From Nitrincola salilacus (GTDB lineage Bacteria > Pseudomonadota > Gammaproteobacteria > Pseudomonadales > Balneatricaceae): 64,000 nucleotides of DNA. The DNA is taken from the NCBI RefSeq assembly GCF_046271865.1, contig NZ_CP176580.1, forward strand, positions 2,976,001-3,040,000, read 5' to 3'. Below are positions 26,615 to 35,334 of the stretch, one piece after another; positions within the stretch are counted from its first letter, which is position 1; each line of letters opens with the position of its first letter. The position numbers were made by a program, and so were the translations under genes. The notes under the pieces were generated by a model. That model did not search any database, was not told the DNA's origin, and worked only from the letters and a program-made list of their open reading frames with translations.

Positions 26615-26703
26615 GATATTGCAGAACACCCATACCTGGTTATGAAGAGACACCCTTCCTGGCAGATCGAGGGCTGTTCCCCATCATAGTGACTGCCAGC
26701 GGA

Positions 26704-27711
26704 TTATCCACCCGTTGTATTCATGAAGCGTACGATCTGCACATCACCATCGGTGGTGAAGTGGTGTTTCTCGGGTTTCAGATCCATCGCATCGATGATG
26801 GTCTGGCGAAGAGGTTCATTATCTTTTGGGTATTGCCTCAGGACCTCTTTCAGATCAACCGAGTGCTCATTACCGAGACAGAGCAGCAGCCTGCCCTCTA
26901 CCGTGACACGCACCCGGTTACAGTCACCACAGAAGTTATGGCTGTGAGGTGAAATAAAGCCTATCTGACTGTCACTGTCGGTCATCGCATAATAACGCGA
27001 AGGGCCAGCTGTCTGCGTTGAGGTGGGAGTCAGCGAATAGCGGGTTTCGATGATGTCACGCACATCATCACTGGAGCAGTAGGTTTCGTCACGGGTATGA
27101 TCCGAGATGTGCCCCAGTGGCATCTCTTCGATAAAGCTGATATCCAGATTGCGCGCTCGCGCCAGCTCCACCAGATCCAGCACTTCATCATCATTACGCC
27201 CCCGCATGACGACGGCATTGAGCTTGATCCGCTCAAAACCTGCCTCGCGTGCGGCGTCTATGCCTTCAAGCACTTTAGTGAGATCACCGATACGGGTGAT
27301 ACGTCTGAATTTATCCGCATCAAGAGAGTCCAGACTGACATTGAGCCGCTTCAGACCTGCTGCTTTCAGGGCTTTTGCCATGTGGGGTAACTGACTGCCA
27401 TTGGTGGTCATGGCGAAATCTTTGAGGCCCAGCGAGCCGATATAGTCCACCAGCTCCAGTACACCTCGTCGGACCAGTGGCTCCCCCCCGGTAAGTCGGA
27501 TCTTCTCGACCCCCAGTTCAGTGAAGACGTGCGCAATGCGCCCTATCTCCTCCAGAGTCAGTATTTGATCTCTGGGCAGAAAGGTCATTTTTTCACTCAT
27601 GCAGTAGACGCAACGGAAGTCACAACGGTCCGTAACGGACAGGCGCACATACCTGACCTGTCGACCGAAACGGTCAACCAGCTGTGTTGCGGGTGTGATG
27701 AGTGAGTTCAT
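26704..27711 (-). CDS. moaA: GTP 3',8-cyclase (molybdenum cofactor step 1)
   Basis: A radical-SAM enzyme that converts GTP to 3',8-cH2GTP. The ATG at 27711 has GGGAGA upstream within moaE; product 335 residues. The N-terminal iron-sulfur motif CDFRCVYC (CxxxCxxC, about 22-29), the C-terminal cluster cysteines (CGDCNRVRVTVEGRLLLC), and the terminal Gly-Gly (NTTGG) needed for activity are all present. It is the last gene of the tup-mob-moe-moa operon. Confidence 0.95.
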   Translation of the reverse strand: MNSLITPATQLVDRFGRQVRYVRLSVTDRCDFRCVYCMSEKMTFLPRDQILTLEEIGRIAHVFTELGVEKIRLTGGEPLVRRGVLELVDYIGSLGLKDFAMTTNGSQLPHMAKALKAAGLKRLNVSLDSLDADKFRRITRIGDLTKVLEGIDAAREAGFERIKLNAVVMRGRNDDEVLDLVELARARNLDISFIEEMPLGHISDHTRDETYCSSDDVRDIIETRYSLTPTSTQTAGPSRYYAMTDSDSQIGFISPHSHNFCGDCNRVRVTVEGRLLLCLGNEHSVDLKEVLRQYPKDNEPLRQTIIDAMDLKPEKHHFTTDGDVQIVRFMNTTGG

Positions 27712-27713
27712 GC

Positions 27714-28178
27714 TTATTTTTTCTCCCAACGCCTGGCTGCATCGCTGTCACTGTCGCGTGCGCTGACCCAGTAGTCACCGCTTGCCGTGTGCTCCTTTTT
27801 CCAGAAGGGTGCACGCGTTTTAAGATAGTCCATAACGAAGTGACATGCTTCAAATGCTGCCTGTCTGTGTGCGGAGGCCACCACCACCAACACGATCTGA
27901 TCGCCCGGCTCCAACCGGCCGACACGATGTACAATTCTCATACCCTGGAGTGGCCAGCGCTGATCCGCCTCGTCTGCGATCTGCAGCAGTTGCGCTTCAG
28001 TCATGCCCGGGTAATGCTCCAGCGTCAGCGCTTCTACTTCTGGCCGCTCATTGAAGTCTCGCACATAGCCGACAAAACTGGTGACGGCACCGATATCGGT
28101 TCGTCCAGCCGTCAGGCTATCGACCTCCTTCCCCAGATCAAAGTTTTCTGTCTGTACACGCACTTGATTCATCATCAA
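27714..28178 (-). CDS. moaE: Molybdopterin synthase large subunit
   Basis: A 154-residue enzyme that adds two sulfurs to cPMP using thiocarboxylated MoaD. Family motifs seen: TSFVGYVRDFNE, LEHYPGMTE (about 54-62), HRVGRLEPGD, SAHRQAAFEA and the catalytic lysines in LKTRAPFWKKE (about 119-129). Its start overlaps the stop of the moaC-moaD fusion (TGATGATG), so the small and large synthase subunits are translated together. Confidence 0.94.
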   Translation of the reverse strand: MMMNQVRVQTENFDLGKEVDSLTAGRTDIGAVTSFVGYVRDFNERPEVEALTLEHYPGMTEAQLLQIADEADQRWPLQGMRIVHRVGRLEPGDQIVLVVVASAHRQAAFEACHFVMDYLKTRAPFWKKEHTASGDYWVSARDSDSDAARRWEKK

Positions 28179-28960
28179 CCACCTGTGACGGGAGGAAAGA
28201 AAGCTACCTCATCACCAAACCTGACCACAGAGTCAGGATGACTCATTTCGCGGTTTACTGCAACCAGTAAATTAGGCCGATTCAGGACCGTTGCCCAGGG
28301 CTCACCTTTTGCCTTGATTTGCGCGATCAGGACAGCAACCGTTGTCTCCTCCCCTTCACCCAACTCAACCGCCAGTTCATCAACCGACAGAGCTTCACGC
28401 AGCTCGGCAAAGAAGCGCACCTGTAACTGAGATCCTGCCGCCGTCTGGGCCTCTACTACTGGATTCGAGTCAGCATGCTGCAGCGATTCATAGGTCCAGT
28501 CACCCGATTTGCCTCCGGTCTTTTCCAGCACCTTGATATCTTCTATCACCATACCCTTATCGACGGCCTTGCACATGTCATAGAGCGTCAGAGCCGCAAC
28601 AGATGCCGCAGTCAGGGCTTCCATCTCCACGCCTGTCTGACCGGCCAGTTTGCAGGTTGCTTCGACCAATACGCCCGGTAACGATGCATCCGGGATCAGA
28701 TCAACAGTGACCTTGCTCAGCATCAGGGGATGACACAGCGGAATCAGATCCGGTGTGCGCTTGGCCGCCTGAATTCCGGCTATGCGAGCCGTGGCCAGCA
28801 CATCGCCCTTGGCGTGAGTCCCCTCCACGATATGCTGCAATGTTGCAGCACTCATACGCACTCGCGCAGAGGCTGTCGCGGTGCGGGCTGTCACCTTTTT
28901 CTCGGAAACATCAACCATCCTTGCCTGCCCGCGGGCATCCAGATGTGTCAGCTTATTCAT
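28175..28960 (-). CDS. moaC: Fused MoaC-MoaD: cyclic pyranopterin monophosphate synthase plus synthase sulfur carrier
   Basis: One frame encodes both enzymes. Residues 1-160 are MoaC, complete with GDVLATARIAGIQAAKRT, LIPLCHPL and LTLYDMCKAVDKGM. After a short linker (about 161-177), residues 178-261 form MoaD (QVRFFAELREAL) with the ubiquitin-like fold and the terminal PPVTGG, whose Gly-Gly is thiocarboxylated. The start Met of stand-alone MoaD is absent. A GTG at QVRFF with an AGGA upstream could allow some separate MoaD to be made. Whether the fusion is processed or works as a single chain is not known. Confidence 0.92.
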   Translation of the reverse strand: MNKLTHLDARGQARMVDVSEKKVTARTATASARVRMSAATLQHIVEGTHAKGDVLATARIAGIQAAKRTPDLIPLCHPLMLSKVTVDLIPDASLPGVLVEATCKLAGQTGVEMEALTAASVAALTLYDMCKAVDKGMVIEDIKVLEKTGGKSGDWTYESLQHADSNPVVEAQTAAGSQLQVRFFAELREALSVDELAVELGEGEETTVAVLIAQIKAKGEPWATVLNRPNLLVAVNREMSHPDSVVRFGDEVAFFPPVTGG

Positions 28961-28975
28961 ATCAGAACCTTATTT

Positions 28976-30277
28976 TCAGGCTCCGGTAAAACCGGGAAGC
29001 CAGCTGTAAAATGGATAGATCTCGGCAACCGCTCCAGGTTCAATCTCTGCCTGATCATCCGCTATTCTGATCAGACAGTTCCCTCGCTGCATGGAGGTCA
29101 GAATACCTGACCCCTGCGAGCCGGTTGTTCTGACTCTCAGTAATCCCTGCTCATCGTTGTAAAAGACACCACGATGAAAGTCACTGCGCCCTCTTCTACT
29201 GACCATTTTCTCATCAGAGACAGCCTTAAGGATAGTCGGACTCCAACCTGTCTGCCCTTGAAGTCGGCGAATCAGGGGTTGTACCAGCAGCATGGCGGTT
29301 ACCATGACGGCCACGGGATTACCCGGCAACCCCATGAACAGACTGCGCCGCTCATCTTCATCCTGGCCCAATTGCCCGAACGCCAGAGGGCGCCCCGGCC
29401 TGATAGCCAGTTGCCAGAAACCTGTCGACCCCAGACTGGCAAGTGCCTGTTTGATGAAATCCGCTTCACCCACAGAAACACCACCAGATGTGACCACCAG
29501 ATCTACTTTTCCCCGAATGCTATCCAGTGCCTCGTAAACCGCATCAGGATCATCCGGTATAATACCCAGATCCTGTACGTCACAACCGAGTGCCTGCAAC
29601 AGTGCATGCAGAGTGAAGCGATTGGTATCGTAAATACCACTACTCCCGAGAGGTTGGCCGGGTAGTGTGACCTCATCACCGGTCGAGAAGATCGCCACTG
29701 ACACTCTATTGAACACCTCTATCCGAGCAAATCCCAGTGATGCCAGCAATCCTATCTCAACCGGCCCCAGGGACTGGCCTGCCTTCAATACGCTACTGCC
29801 CTGTCGGATATCTTCACCGGCCCGACGAACATTGGACCCGATCTTGATACGATCCGCATCTTTAATCTGCAGCAGATTACCCTGCTGCTGTGTCATCTCT
29901 TTCATGACAACCGTATCAGTGCCACTCGGCATCGGCGCACCGGTAGTAATCCGCACCGCCTGACCGGCCTCTGCCTGAAATGAGTGATCCTGCCCCGCCA
30001 GTTGCTCACCCAGTACCTGCCACTGATCAAGGGTTTTCAGCTCTGCACCCTTCAACGCAAAACCATCCATCGCTGAATTGATTCGCTGCGGCACATTCAT
30101 GGGTGCCACAATATCACTTACCAGTAGGCGCCCTGAGGCCTGCTGCAACTCAATCGATTCAATCGCTGGCCTGGCTGTCACCGCAGAAAGAATCAGCTCA
30201 ACCCCCTCCTCCAGCGTGAGATGGCGATTACCCGGGGTGATATAGTCGAAACAGGAAGGGGCAGCAATTTCAGTCAT
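28976..30277 (-). CDS. moeA: Molybdopterin molybdotransferase (first copy)
   Basis: Inserts molybdate into adenylylated molybdopterin. It has 433 residues with INSAMDGFAL (about 67-76), the IFSTGDEVTLPG and TSGGVSVGEAD active-site loops, the FMGLPGNPVAVMVTA motif, and a C-terminal domain (IV). It lies between mobB and the moaCD fusion. A second moeA with moaB lies at 57811; the two may differ in metal preference (Mo or W), which is inference from the adjacent tungstate-type importer. Confidence 0.93.
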   Translation of the reverse strand: MTEIAAPSCFDYITPGNRHLTLEEGVELILSAVTARPAIESIELQQASGRLLVSDIVAPMNVPQRINSAMDGFALKGAELKTLDQWQVLGEQLAGQDHSFQAEAGQAVRITTGAPMPSGTDTVVMKEMTQQQGNLLQIKDADRIKIGSNVRRAGEDIRQGSSVLKAGQSLGPVEIGLLASLGFARIEVFNRVSVAIFSTGDEVTLPGQPLGSSGIYDTNRFTLHALLQALGCDVQDLGIIPDDPDAVYEALDSIRGKVDLVVTSGGVSVGEADFIKQALASLGSTGFWQLAIRPGRPLAFGQLGQDEDERRSLFMGLPGNPVAVMVTAMLLVQPLIRRLQGQTGWSPTILKAVSDEKMVSRRGRSDFHRGVFYNDEQGLLRVRTTGSQGSGILTSMQRGNCLIRIADDQAEIEPGAVAEIYPFYSWLPGFTGA

Positions 30278-30289
30278 TCAGTACCTCTT

Positions 30290-30853
30290 CTACTGTTCAG
30301 TCTGGTTCTGATTCTGGGGTTGGATAATCAAACCACAATAACTCAGTACAAAGGTTTCGATCTCATCCAGGTCGTTCAGGTTCAATCTGGGCAGTGTGCA
30401 ATCGGCTGGTATCTGATCCGGCTCATCACAGGCCACTGCCACGATATGTTCATCTTCATGGTAACGCCAGGTTTTACCGACATCAGCACGGTACAACTCA
30501 ATTTTCGGGTAAGCCTCTGCCTTGAACCCTTCAACCAGTATCAGATCCAGGTTCCTGTGATCCAGATGCTGCAGCAGATCCTGCAGAGAGGGGTCTGTCT
30601 CACGCATATCCTCCACCATCAAGGCCCAGCGCTTTTGCGATGCGATAAGCATCTGACTGGCACCAGCGTGTCGAATTTCATAGCTGTCTTTGCCGGGTTT
30701 ATCGACATCAAACTCATGATGCGCATGCTTGATACAGCCGACTCGAATGCCGCGCTGCTTCAATCTGGGCAACAGGGCTTTGAGCAAGGTTGTCTTGCCG
30801 GTGCCACTCCAAGCAGCAAAACCGATCAGGGGCAGCGCTTTATTTTCGTTCAT
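30290..30853 (-). CDS. mobB: Molybdopterin-guanine dinucleotide biosynthesis protein B
   Basis: A GTP-binding adaptor for MobA, 187 residues (E. coli MobB 175). Walker A is GTGKTTLLKALLP (about 17-29), then KHAHHEFDVDKPGKDSYEIRHAGA and LILVEGFKAEAYPKIELYR (about 100-118), all typical. The C-terminus is extended by a Gln/Asn-rich stretch. It lies between mobA and moeA, all minus strand. Confidence 0.93.
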   Translation of the reverse strand: MNENKALPLIGFAAWSGTGKTTLLKALLPRLKQRGIRVGCIKHAHHEFDVDKPGKDSYEIRHAGASQMLIASQKRWALMVEDMRETDPSLQDLLQHLDHRNLDLILVEGFKAEAYPKIELYRADVGKTWRYHEDEHIVAVACDEPDQIPADCTLPRLNLNDLDEIETFVLSYCGLIIQPQNQNQTEQ

Positions 30854-30877
30854 CAGCCATCCAACTCTGTCGCACTT

Positions 30878-31447
30878 TCACTTGATATCTTCCGGACGAT
30901 TGAAGTTATGCAGCGCTTCCGGCGGAAAAATGACCTCCGACATCCCCACCGAAGCATACCAGCGATCCGGTTTGCGCTCGTTCGCTGCCAGAGCTTTCAT
31001 CAGCTCAGGTAACACTGTGCGTCGCATCATCACCACCATTGGCTGCAACCACTCACCATCACTGGCCACTACGATCGGTTGTTCACTTCGAATCGCTTCG
31101 GCACTGAGCTTGGCAATCAGATCCAGCGGTATGAAAGGGCCATCACAGGGCACGAATACAACCCAATCTCCGGTGGCATGCGTCAGCCCGGTAGCGATCC
31201 CCATCAACGGCCCCTGAAAACCTTCATCCAGATCCTTGAACACTGAATATCCCAGTGATGAGTAGCGATCAATATTACGATTAGCATTGATGATCAGCTC
31301 ACCCACCTGAGGCGACAGCCGCTCAATAATATGCTCGATCAAGGGTTTTTCCTGATAGAGCACCCAACCTTTATCTTCCCCACCCATTCGCTGACCTCTG
31401 CCGCCAGCGAGCACAACTGCCGTTATTTTTTCTTTTGCCGATGTCAT
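30878..31447 (-). CDS. mobA: Molybdenum cofactor guanylyltransferase
   Basis: Adds GMP to molybdopterin to make the bis-MGD form used by DMSO-reductase-family enzymes. It has 189 residues; the nucleotide-binding motif LAGGRGQRMGGEDKGW (about 14-29), FVPCDGPFIPLDL and the family's LHNFNRPEDI C-terminus are present. The organism therefore makes the dinucleotide form of the cofactor. Confidence 0.93.
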   Translation of the reverse strand: MTSAKEKITAVVLAGGRGQRMGGEDKGWVLYQEKPLIEHIIERLSPQVGELIINANRNIDRYSSLGYSVFKDLDEGFQGPLMGIATGLTHATGDWVVFVPCDGPFIPLDLIAKLSAEAIRSEQPIVVASDGEWLQPMVVMMRRTVLPELMKALAANERKPDRWYASVGMSEVIFPPEALHNFNRPEDIK

Positions 31448-31462
31448 AGTTCCCTCTGAGTT

Positions 31463-32089
31463 TCAGTAATGCAGCAATTGTCCATTACTCAGTACCCAGC
31501 GCTGCTCGCAGATTGCACTGAGTGCTGTTGTCTGATGCGAGCTCAGCAGTATACCGGCCCCCTGCTCCTGCAGGCTGCGAATCAGTGTCACCAACTGTTC
31601 CACTGCATCGGTATCCAGATTAGCAGCCGGCTCATCCAGTAACCAGAAGGCTGGCCGCAATAGCCAGGCTCTCGCCATCGCCAGCCGCTGCCGCTCACCT
31701 CCTGACAGCGTTCTCGCCTGCTGATGCGCCTTGTGCTCAAGACCCGCCCAGTTCAGCGCCTCTTTGATCCGCTCTTCGCGTGCCTGACGACTGACACCCT
31801 TAATGGCAACCAGGCGCAGATTATCCTCAACCCGCTTATCAAACATATAGGGATGCTGATGCAGATAACAACAGGTACCGGCTTTCAGTTGTCGGTTATC
31901 CAGCAACAATTTTCCGTGTGTGGGCTGAATCAGCCCCGAGAGTACCTTCATCAGGGTAGTCTTGCCACTGCCGTTAACCCCAACCAGGTGGATAGACTCC
32001 CCCTGCAGCCAGGTAAGCTGCTCAATCTGCCACAAGCGTTTACCATCGAACTGTTGTTCGAGCTTCCAGGCCTCCAGCAGATGACTCAT
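31463..32089 (-). CDS. tupC: Tungstate/molybdate-type ABC transporter ATP-binding protein
   Basis: The ATG at 32089 (GAGG 9 bases upstream) gives 208 residues; a longer reading runs into the permease gene. It has Walker A GVNGSGKTT (about 37-45), a short Q-loop (CYLHQHPYMF), signature LSGGERQRLAMARA and Walker B WLLDEPAANLD. The compact size fits TupC. Specificity for tungstate over molybdate is inferred from the TupA-type binding protein; it is not visible in this subunit. Confidence 0.82.
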   Translation of the reverse strand: MSHLLEAWKLEQQFDGKRLWQIEQLTWLQGESIHLVGVNGSGKTTLMKVLSGLIQPTHGKLLLDNRQLKAGTCCYLHQHPYMFDKRVEDNLRLVAIKGVSRQAREERIKEALNWAGLEHKAHQQARTLSGGERQRLAMARAWLLRPAFWLLDEPAANLDTDAVEQLVTLIRSLQEQGAGILLSSHQTTALSAICEQRWVLSNGQLLHY

Positions 32090-32099
32090 GAAAACTGCC

Positions 32100-32807
32100 T
32101 CATTGCGTGACACTCTGAATACTGCGGCCACGACTGACGCCCACGATCACATTCAATACCAGCGCCAGCGTCAAAAGGACAATACCCAGTGCAATGCCCT
32201 GGACATATTCACCTTTAGTGGTTTCCAGTGCGATTGAGGTGGTGATGGTGCGTGTGTAACCGGCGATATTTCCACCGACCATCATGGCGCACCCCACTTC
32301 GGCCACAATGCGGCCAAAGGCCATCACCACCGCGGCCAGTACCGCAAAACGCACCTCAAGAGTGATCAGCCACAGGGTATACAGGCGCGAGCACCCGAGT
32401 GAGCGGGCTGTTTCCCAGGCATGGCGCGACACGCCCTGGTAGGCAGCATGCAGCATGGCGACCAGCAGCGGAAAACAGATCAGTATCTGTCCGATGATCA
32501 TGGCGGGCTGAGTGAACAGCAGCCTCAGATCACCAAACGGCCCGCTGCGCGATAACAGCAGCACCAGTATCAATCCGATCACCACCGTAGGGATTGCCAG
32601 CAGGGTATTGTTCAGCGTGACCACGATCCAGTGGCCGGGAAAACGCCAGAAGCTCAACGCAAACCCTGCCAGCAATGCCACTGGCAGGGAGATGAACAGC
32701 GCCGTCAGCGATACACGAAAGGAGACCATGATGATCTCCCAGAGAACTGCATCTCCAGAAAACAGAAGCTTAAGAGCTGCACATGTTGCCTGTATCAAAG
32801 AATCCAT
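32100..32807 (-). CDS. tupB: Tungstate/molybdate-type ABC permease
   Basis: A 235-residue membrane protein with about five to six helices. It carries the ABC permease EAA-like loop (HAWETARSLGCSRLYTLWLITL, about 128-149), and the ending AEVGCAMMVGGNIAGYTRTITTSIALET is typical of TupB/PstC-like tungstate permeases. It lies between the binding protein and the ATPase. Confidence 0.85.
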   Translation of the reverse strand: MDSLIQATCAALKLLFSGDAVLWEIIMVSFRVSLTALFISLPVALLAGFALSFWRFPGHWIVVTLNNTLLAIPTVVIGLILVLLLSRSGPFGDLRLLFTQPAMIIGQILICFPLLVAMLHAAYQGVSRHAWETARSLGCSRLYTLWLITLEVRFAVLAAVVMAFGRIVAEVGCAMMVGGNIAGYTRTITTSIALETTKGEYVQGIALGIVLLTLALVLNVIVGVSRGRSIQSVTQ

Positions 32808-32875
32808 TAACGACTGCTTATCTCAGATGACGACTTATGAATGGGTACCTGAAAAATCTATGGGGATCATAGAGT

Positions 32876-33703
32876 TCATGGCTGTTGATTGGCAAAAAAT
32901 AGTTGCTCTCCTTCAACCTTGAAGCTGTTTATCAGTGCCTGACCCTCTTCAGACACAAGCCAGTCCGACAGTTTTCGAGCCATGGCATGATTTACATCCA
33001 GATGACGCGCGGGATTCACCAGAATCACCTGATAGGGATTGAACAGTAGCTCATCCCCCTGAAACAGCAGCGATGCATCCAGTCTGGCGCGCATTGCCAG
33101 CCAGGTGCCGCGGTCGGTCAGCGTATAACCTTCCATCTCATCGGCAATCGACAATACCTGCCCCATGCCCTGACCAACTGCACGATATCCTGCAAATGGA
33201 AGTTCGACAGCTGCCTGTTGCCAGAGCTCAAGCTCTTTGATGTGCGTACCTGACTCATCACCTCTGGATACAAATATGGCCCGCTCAGCAGCGATGGCAC
33301 GGAACACTTCAACCACCGAATCCTGCTTGCTGATCCCAGCCGGATCAGCCTGTGGGCCAACAATAACAAAATCATTGTACATCAACGAGCGAGGCTCAAT
33401 ACCGTAGCCACCAGCGACGAAACGCGCTTCAGCCTCGGGAGCATGTGTCATGACCAGATCAACATCACCATCCTGTCCCAATCTGAGAGCCTTACCCGTG
33501 CCAACTGATATCACGTGCACGGTGATATCATGCTCCGCCTCAAAGTGCGGCAACAGATAATCCAACAGGCCTGAATTGTATGTACTGGTTGTTGTAGCCA
33601 GGCGTAACATCTCCCGAGCCTGAGCAGTGACCGCAACACTCAGCAAGATGAACAGCAGCATCAAACCAGCAAGCTGTCTGGTGACGGCAACTCTTTTCAT
33701 CAT
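32876..33703 (-). CDS. tupA: Tungstate-binding periplasmic protein
   Basis: A 275-residue exported protein (signal peptide about 1-29). It carries the TupA signature LATTTSTYNSGLLDYLLP (TTTS near 36-40) and the oxyanion-binding FVSRGDESGTHIKELELW (about 140-157). ModA proteins lack the TTTS motif, so TupA is preferred. It is the first gene of a nine-gene operon that runs through mob and moe to moaA, joining oxyanion import with cofactor assembly. The 241 bases upstream (33704-33944) are shared with the divergent two-component operon. Confidence 0.88.
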   Translation of the reverse strand: MMKRVAVTRQLAGLMLLFILLSVAVTAQAREMLRLATTTSTYNSGLLDYLLPHFEAEHDITVHVISVGTGKALRLGQDGDVDLVMTHAPEAEARFVAGGYGIEPRSLMYNDFVIVGPQADPAGISKQDSVVEVFRAIAAERAIFVSRGDESGTHIKELELWQQAAVELPFAGYRAVGQGMGQVLSIADEMEGYTLTDRGTWLAMRARLDASLLFQGDELLFNPYQVILVNPARHLDVNHAMARKLSDWLVSEEGQALINSFKVEGEQLFFANQQP

Positions 33704-33736
33704 GATGTGATCTCTTTCCTGTGTGATTGGGTATAT

Positions 33737-33746
33737 TCACATGTGA
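33737..33746. promoter_or_regulatory. Short perfect palindrome in the tupA / response-regulator divergent region
   Basis: TCACATGTGA, a 10-bp perfect palindrome, lies 34 bases upstream of tupA. It could be an operator half of a dimeric regulator, but sites this short are common by chance. No ModE-type site or sigma54 -24/-12 element was found in 33704-33944. Confidence 0.3.
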
Positions 33747-33944
33747 TAGCAATTTAAAGGCCAGTTAATCTCCATCAGTCCGCCAAGGCCTTGATCTGTG
33801 CAGGCGTTTCACCGGATATTAGCCTAAAGTGATAGCTATTTTACTGGACGCTGGAAGGAAAGATGGGTCAGAATTACCCAGCGACATATCCAATAGAGAC
33901 AATAAGTCCCATTTTTCACAGCATAACAATAATCGAGTCTGCCC

Positions 33945-35333
33945 ATGTCAATTCTGCAGGATTTCAATCTTTGTCGGTCAGCATCCGTTCTGGTGGTTGA
34001 TGATGAAGCGGGTATGCGCTCATTTTTGCAGAAAGCCCTGCAAAAGCACTTTGGTCTGGTAGAGGTGGCCGGCAGTATTGAGTTGGCCGAGGAGCTGCGC
34101 AAGCGTTGCCATTTTGACCTGATCATTCTGGATGTCAAACTGCCTGGCCGATCCGGCATCGAGTGGTATGAAGCCCTTGAAGACCCCAACCGTCACAGTG
34201 ATGTGATCTTCATGACCGCCTATGCAGAGCTGGATACAGCCATACAGGCACTGCGCGTTGGTGCCGCCGACTTCATTCTGAAGCCCTTTCGCCTTGAGCA
34301 GATGATGAATGCGGTCAGACGCGTGCTGCAGAGGCGACAACTGGCCAGAGAGAATTTCCTGCTGCGCCGTGAAATGACTCAACTGGTAGAAACCGACAGC
34401 CCCATGCTCGGCGACAGCCCCGGCATCAAACGCCTCGAGGCAGTGATTCAACGAGTTGCACCTACCCCTTCGGCCGTATTGATCGAGGGTGAATCCGGTA
34501 CCGGCAAGGAGTTGGTTGCAAGAGCGCTGCATCAGCAGTCCGGCCGGGATGGCCCGTATGTACCGGTCAATTGCGGCGCCATAGCACCTGAGTTATTGGA
34601 AGCAGAGCTGTTCGGCCACACCAAGGGTGCATTCACCGGTGCAGACAGAGCTCGTGAAGGGCTGTTCAGCTTTGCCAGCGGTGGCACGCTGTTTCTGGAT
34701 GAGATAGGCGAACTGCCCCTGAGCATGCAGGCCAAACTGCTGCGCGCGCTGGAATCCAAAACGGTCAGACCGGTGGGAAGTGAGCAGGAGATACGCATTG
34801 ATGTGCGCATTCTCGCGGCCACCAACCGCTCGCTTGCCGATGAGGTTCAGGCCAGTCGTTTTCGTGAGGATCTCTTCTATCGCCTCAATGTGCTGACACT
34901 GACGCTGCCTCCCCTGCGTGAACGAGCTGAGGATATTCCACAGCTCGCACACTATTTTTCGCGCAAACTCTCGCAGGAGCTTGGCTTGCCTGCCGTGCCC
35001 TTCTCGCACGAAGACCTGATGGCGATGCAGTCTCACCATTGGACCGGCAACATCCGTGAGTTGAAAAATTTCATCGAGCGCTGCATTCTGCTCGGACACT
35101 TGCCGCTGCATGAGCTGAGCGGCCAGGATGCCCTCAACGGACGAATGCCTGGCTACCCAAGCTGCTGGCCTCTGGATGAGGTGGAGCGACGTCATATTCT
35201 GCGTGTGCTGGAGGCCTGCGAAGGGAACAAGTCAGCCACTGCCCGTCAGTTGGGTATTGCCCGCAAGACGCTGGAGCGCAAGCTGATCGCCTGGCAGGAT
35301 GAGCCGCTGATTGAATCCACCGAGCAGAGCTGA
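33945..35333 (+). CDS. Sigma54-dependent response regulator (NtrC family)
   Basis: A 462-residue regulator. The receiver domain (about 10-125) has the phosphoacceptor in LIILDVKLPG (about 63). The AAA+ domain (about 150-385) has Walker A GESGTGKE, the sigma54-contacting GAFTGA loop, Walker B GGTLFLDEIGEL, and R-finger LFYRLNVL. The Fis-type HTH at the C-terminus reads GNKSATARQLGIARKTLERKL. It is followed by its histidine kinase with one base between stop and start, a clear pair. Divergent position beside tupA suggests, but does not prove, control of the tungstate/cofactor operon. Confidence 0.92.
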   Translation: MSILQDFNLCRSASVLVVDDEAGMRSFLQKALQKHFGLVEVAGSIELAEELRKRCHFDLIILDVKLPGRSGIEWYEALEDPNRHSDVIFMTAYAELDTAIQALRVGAADFILKPFRLEQMMNAVRRVLQRRQLARENFLLRREMTQLVETDSPMLGDSPGIKRLEAVIQRVAPTPSAVLIEGESGTGKELVARALHQQSGRDGPYVPVNCGAIAPELLEAELFGHTKGAFTGADRAREGLFSFASGGTLFLDEIGELPLSMQAKLLRALESKTVRPVGSEQEIRIDVRILAATNRSLADEVQASRFREDLFYRLNVLTLTLPPLRERAEDIPQLAHYFSRKLSQELGLPAVPFSHEDLMAMQSHHWTGNIRELKNFIERCILLGHLPLHELSGQDALNGRMPGYPSCWPLDEVERRHILRVLEACEGNKSATARQLGIARKTLERKLIAWQDEPLIESTEQS

Positions 35334-35334
35334 A

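Noticed and set aside
33704..33944. Sigma54 promoter or molybdenum-cofactor riboswitch before tupA
   Set aside because: No TGGC-N8-TGC pattern and no recognisable riboswitch core were found on reading both strands; only a short palindrome is present.
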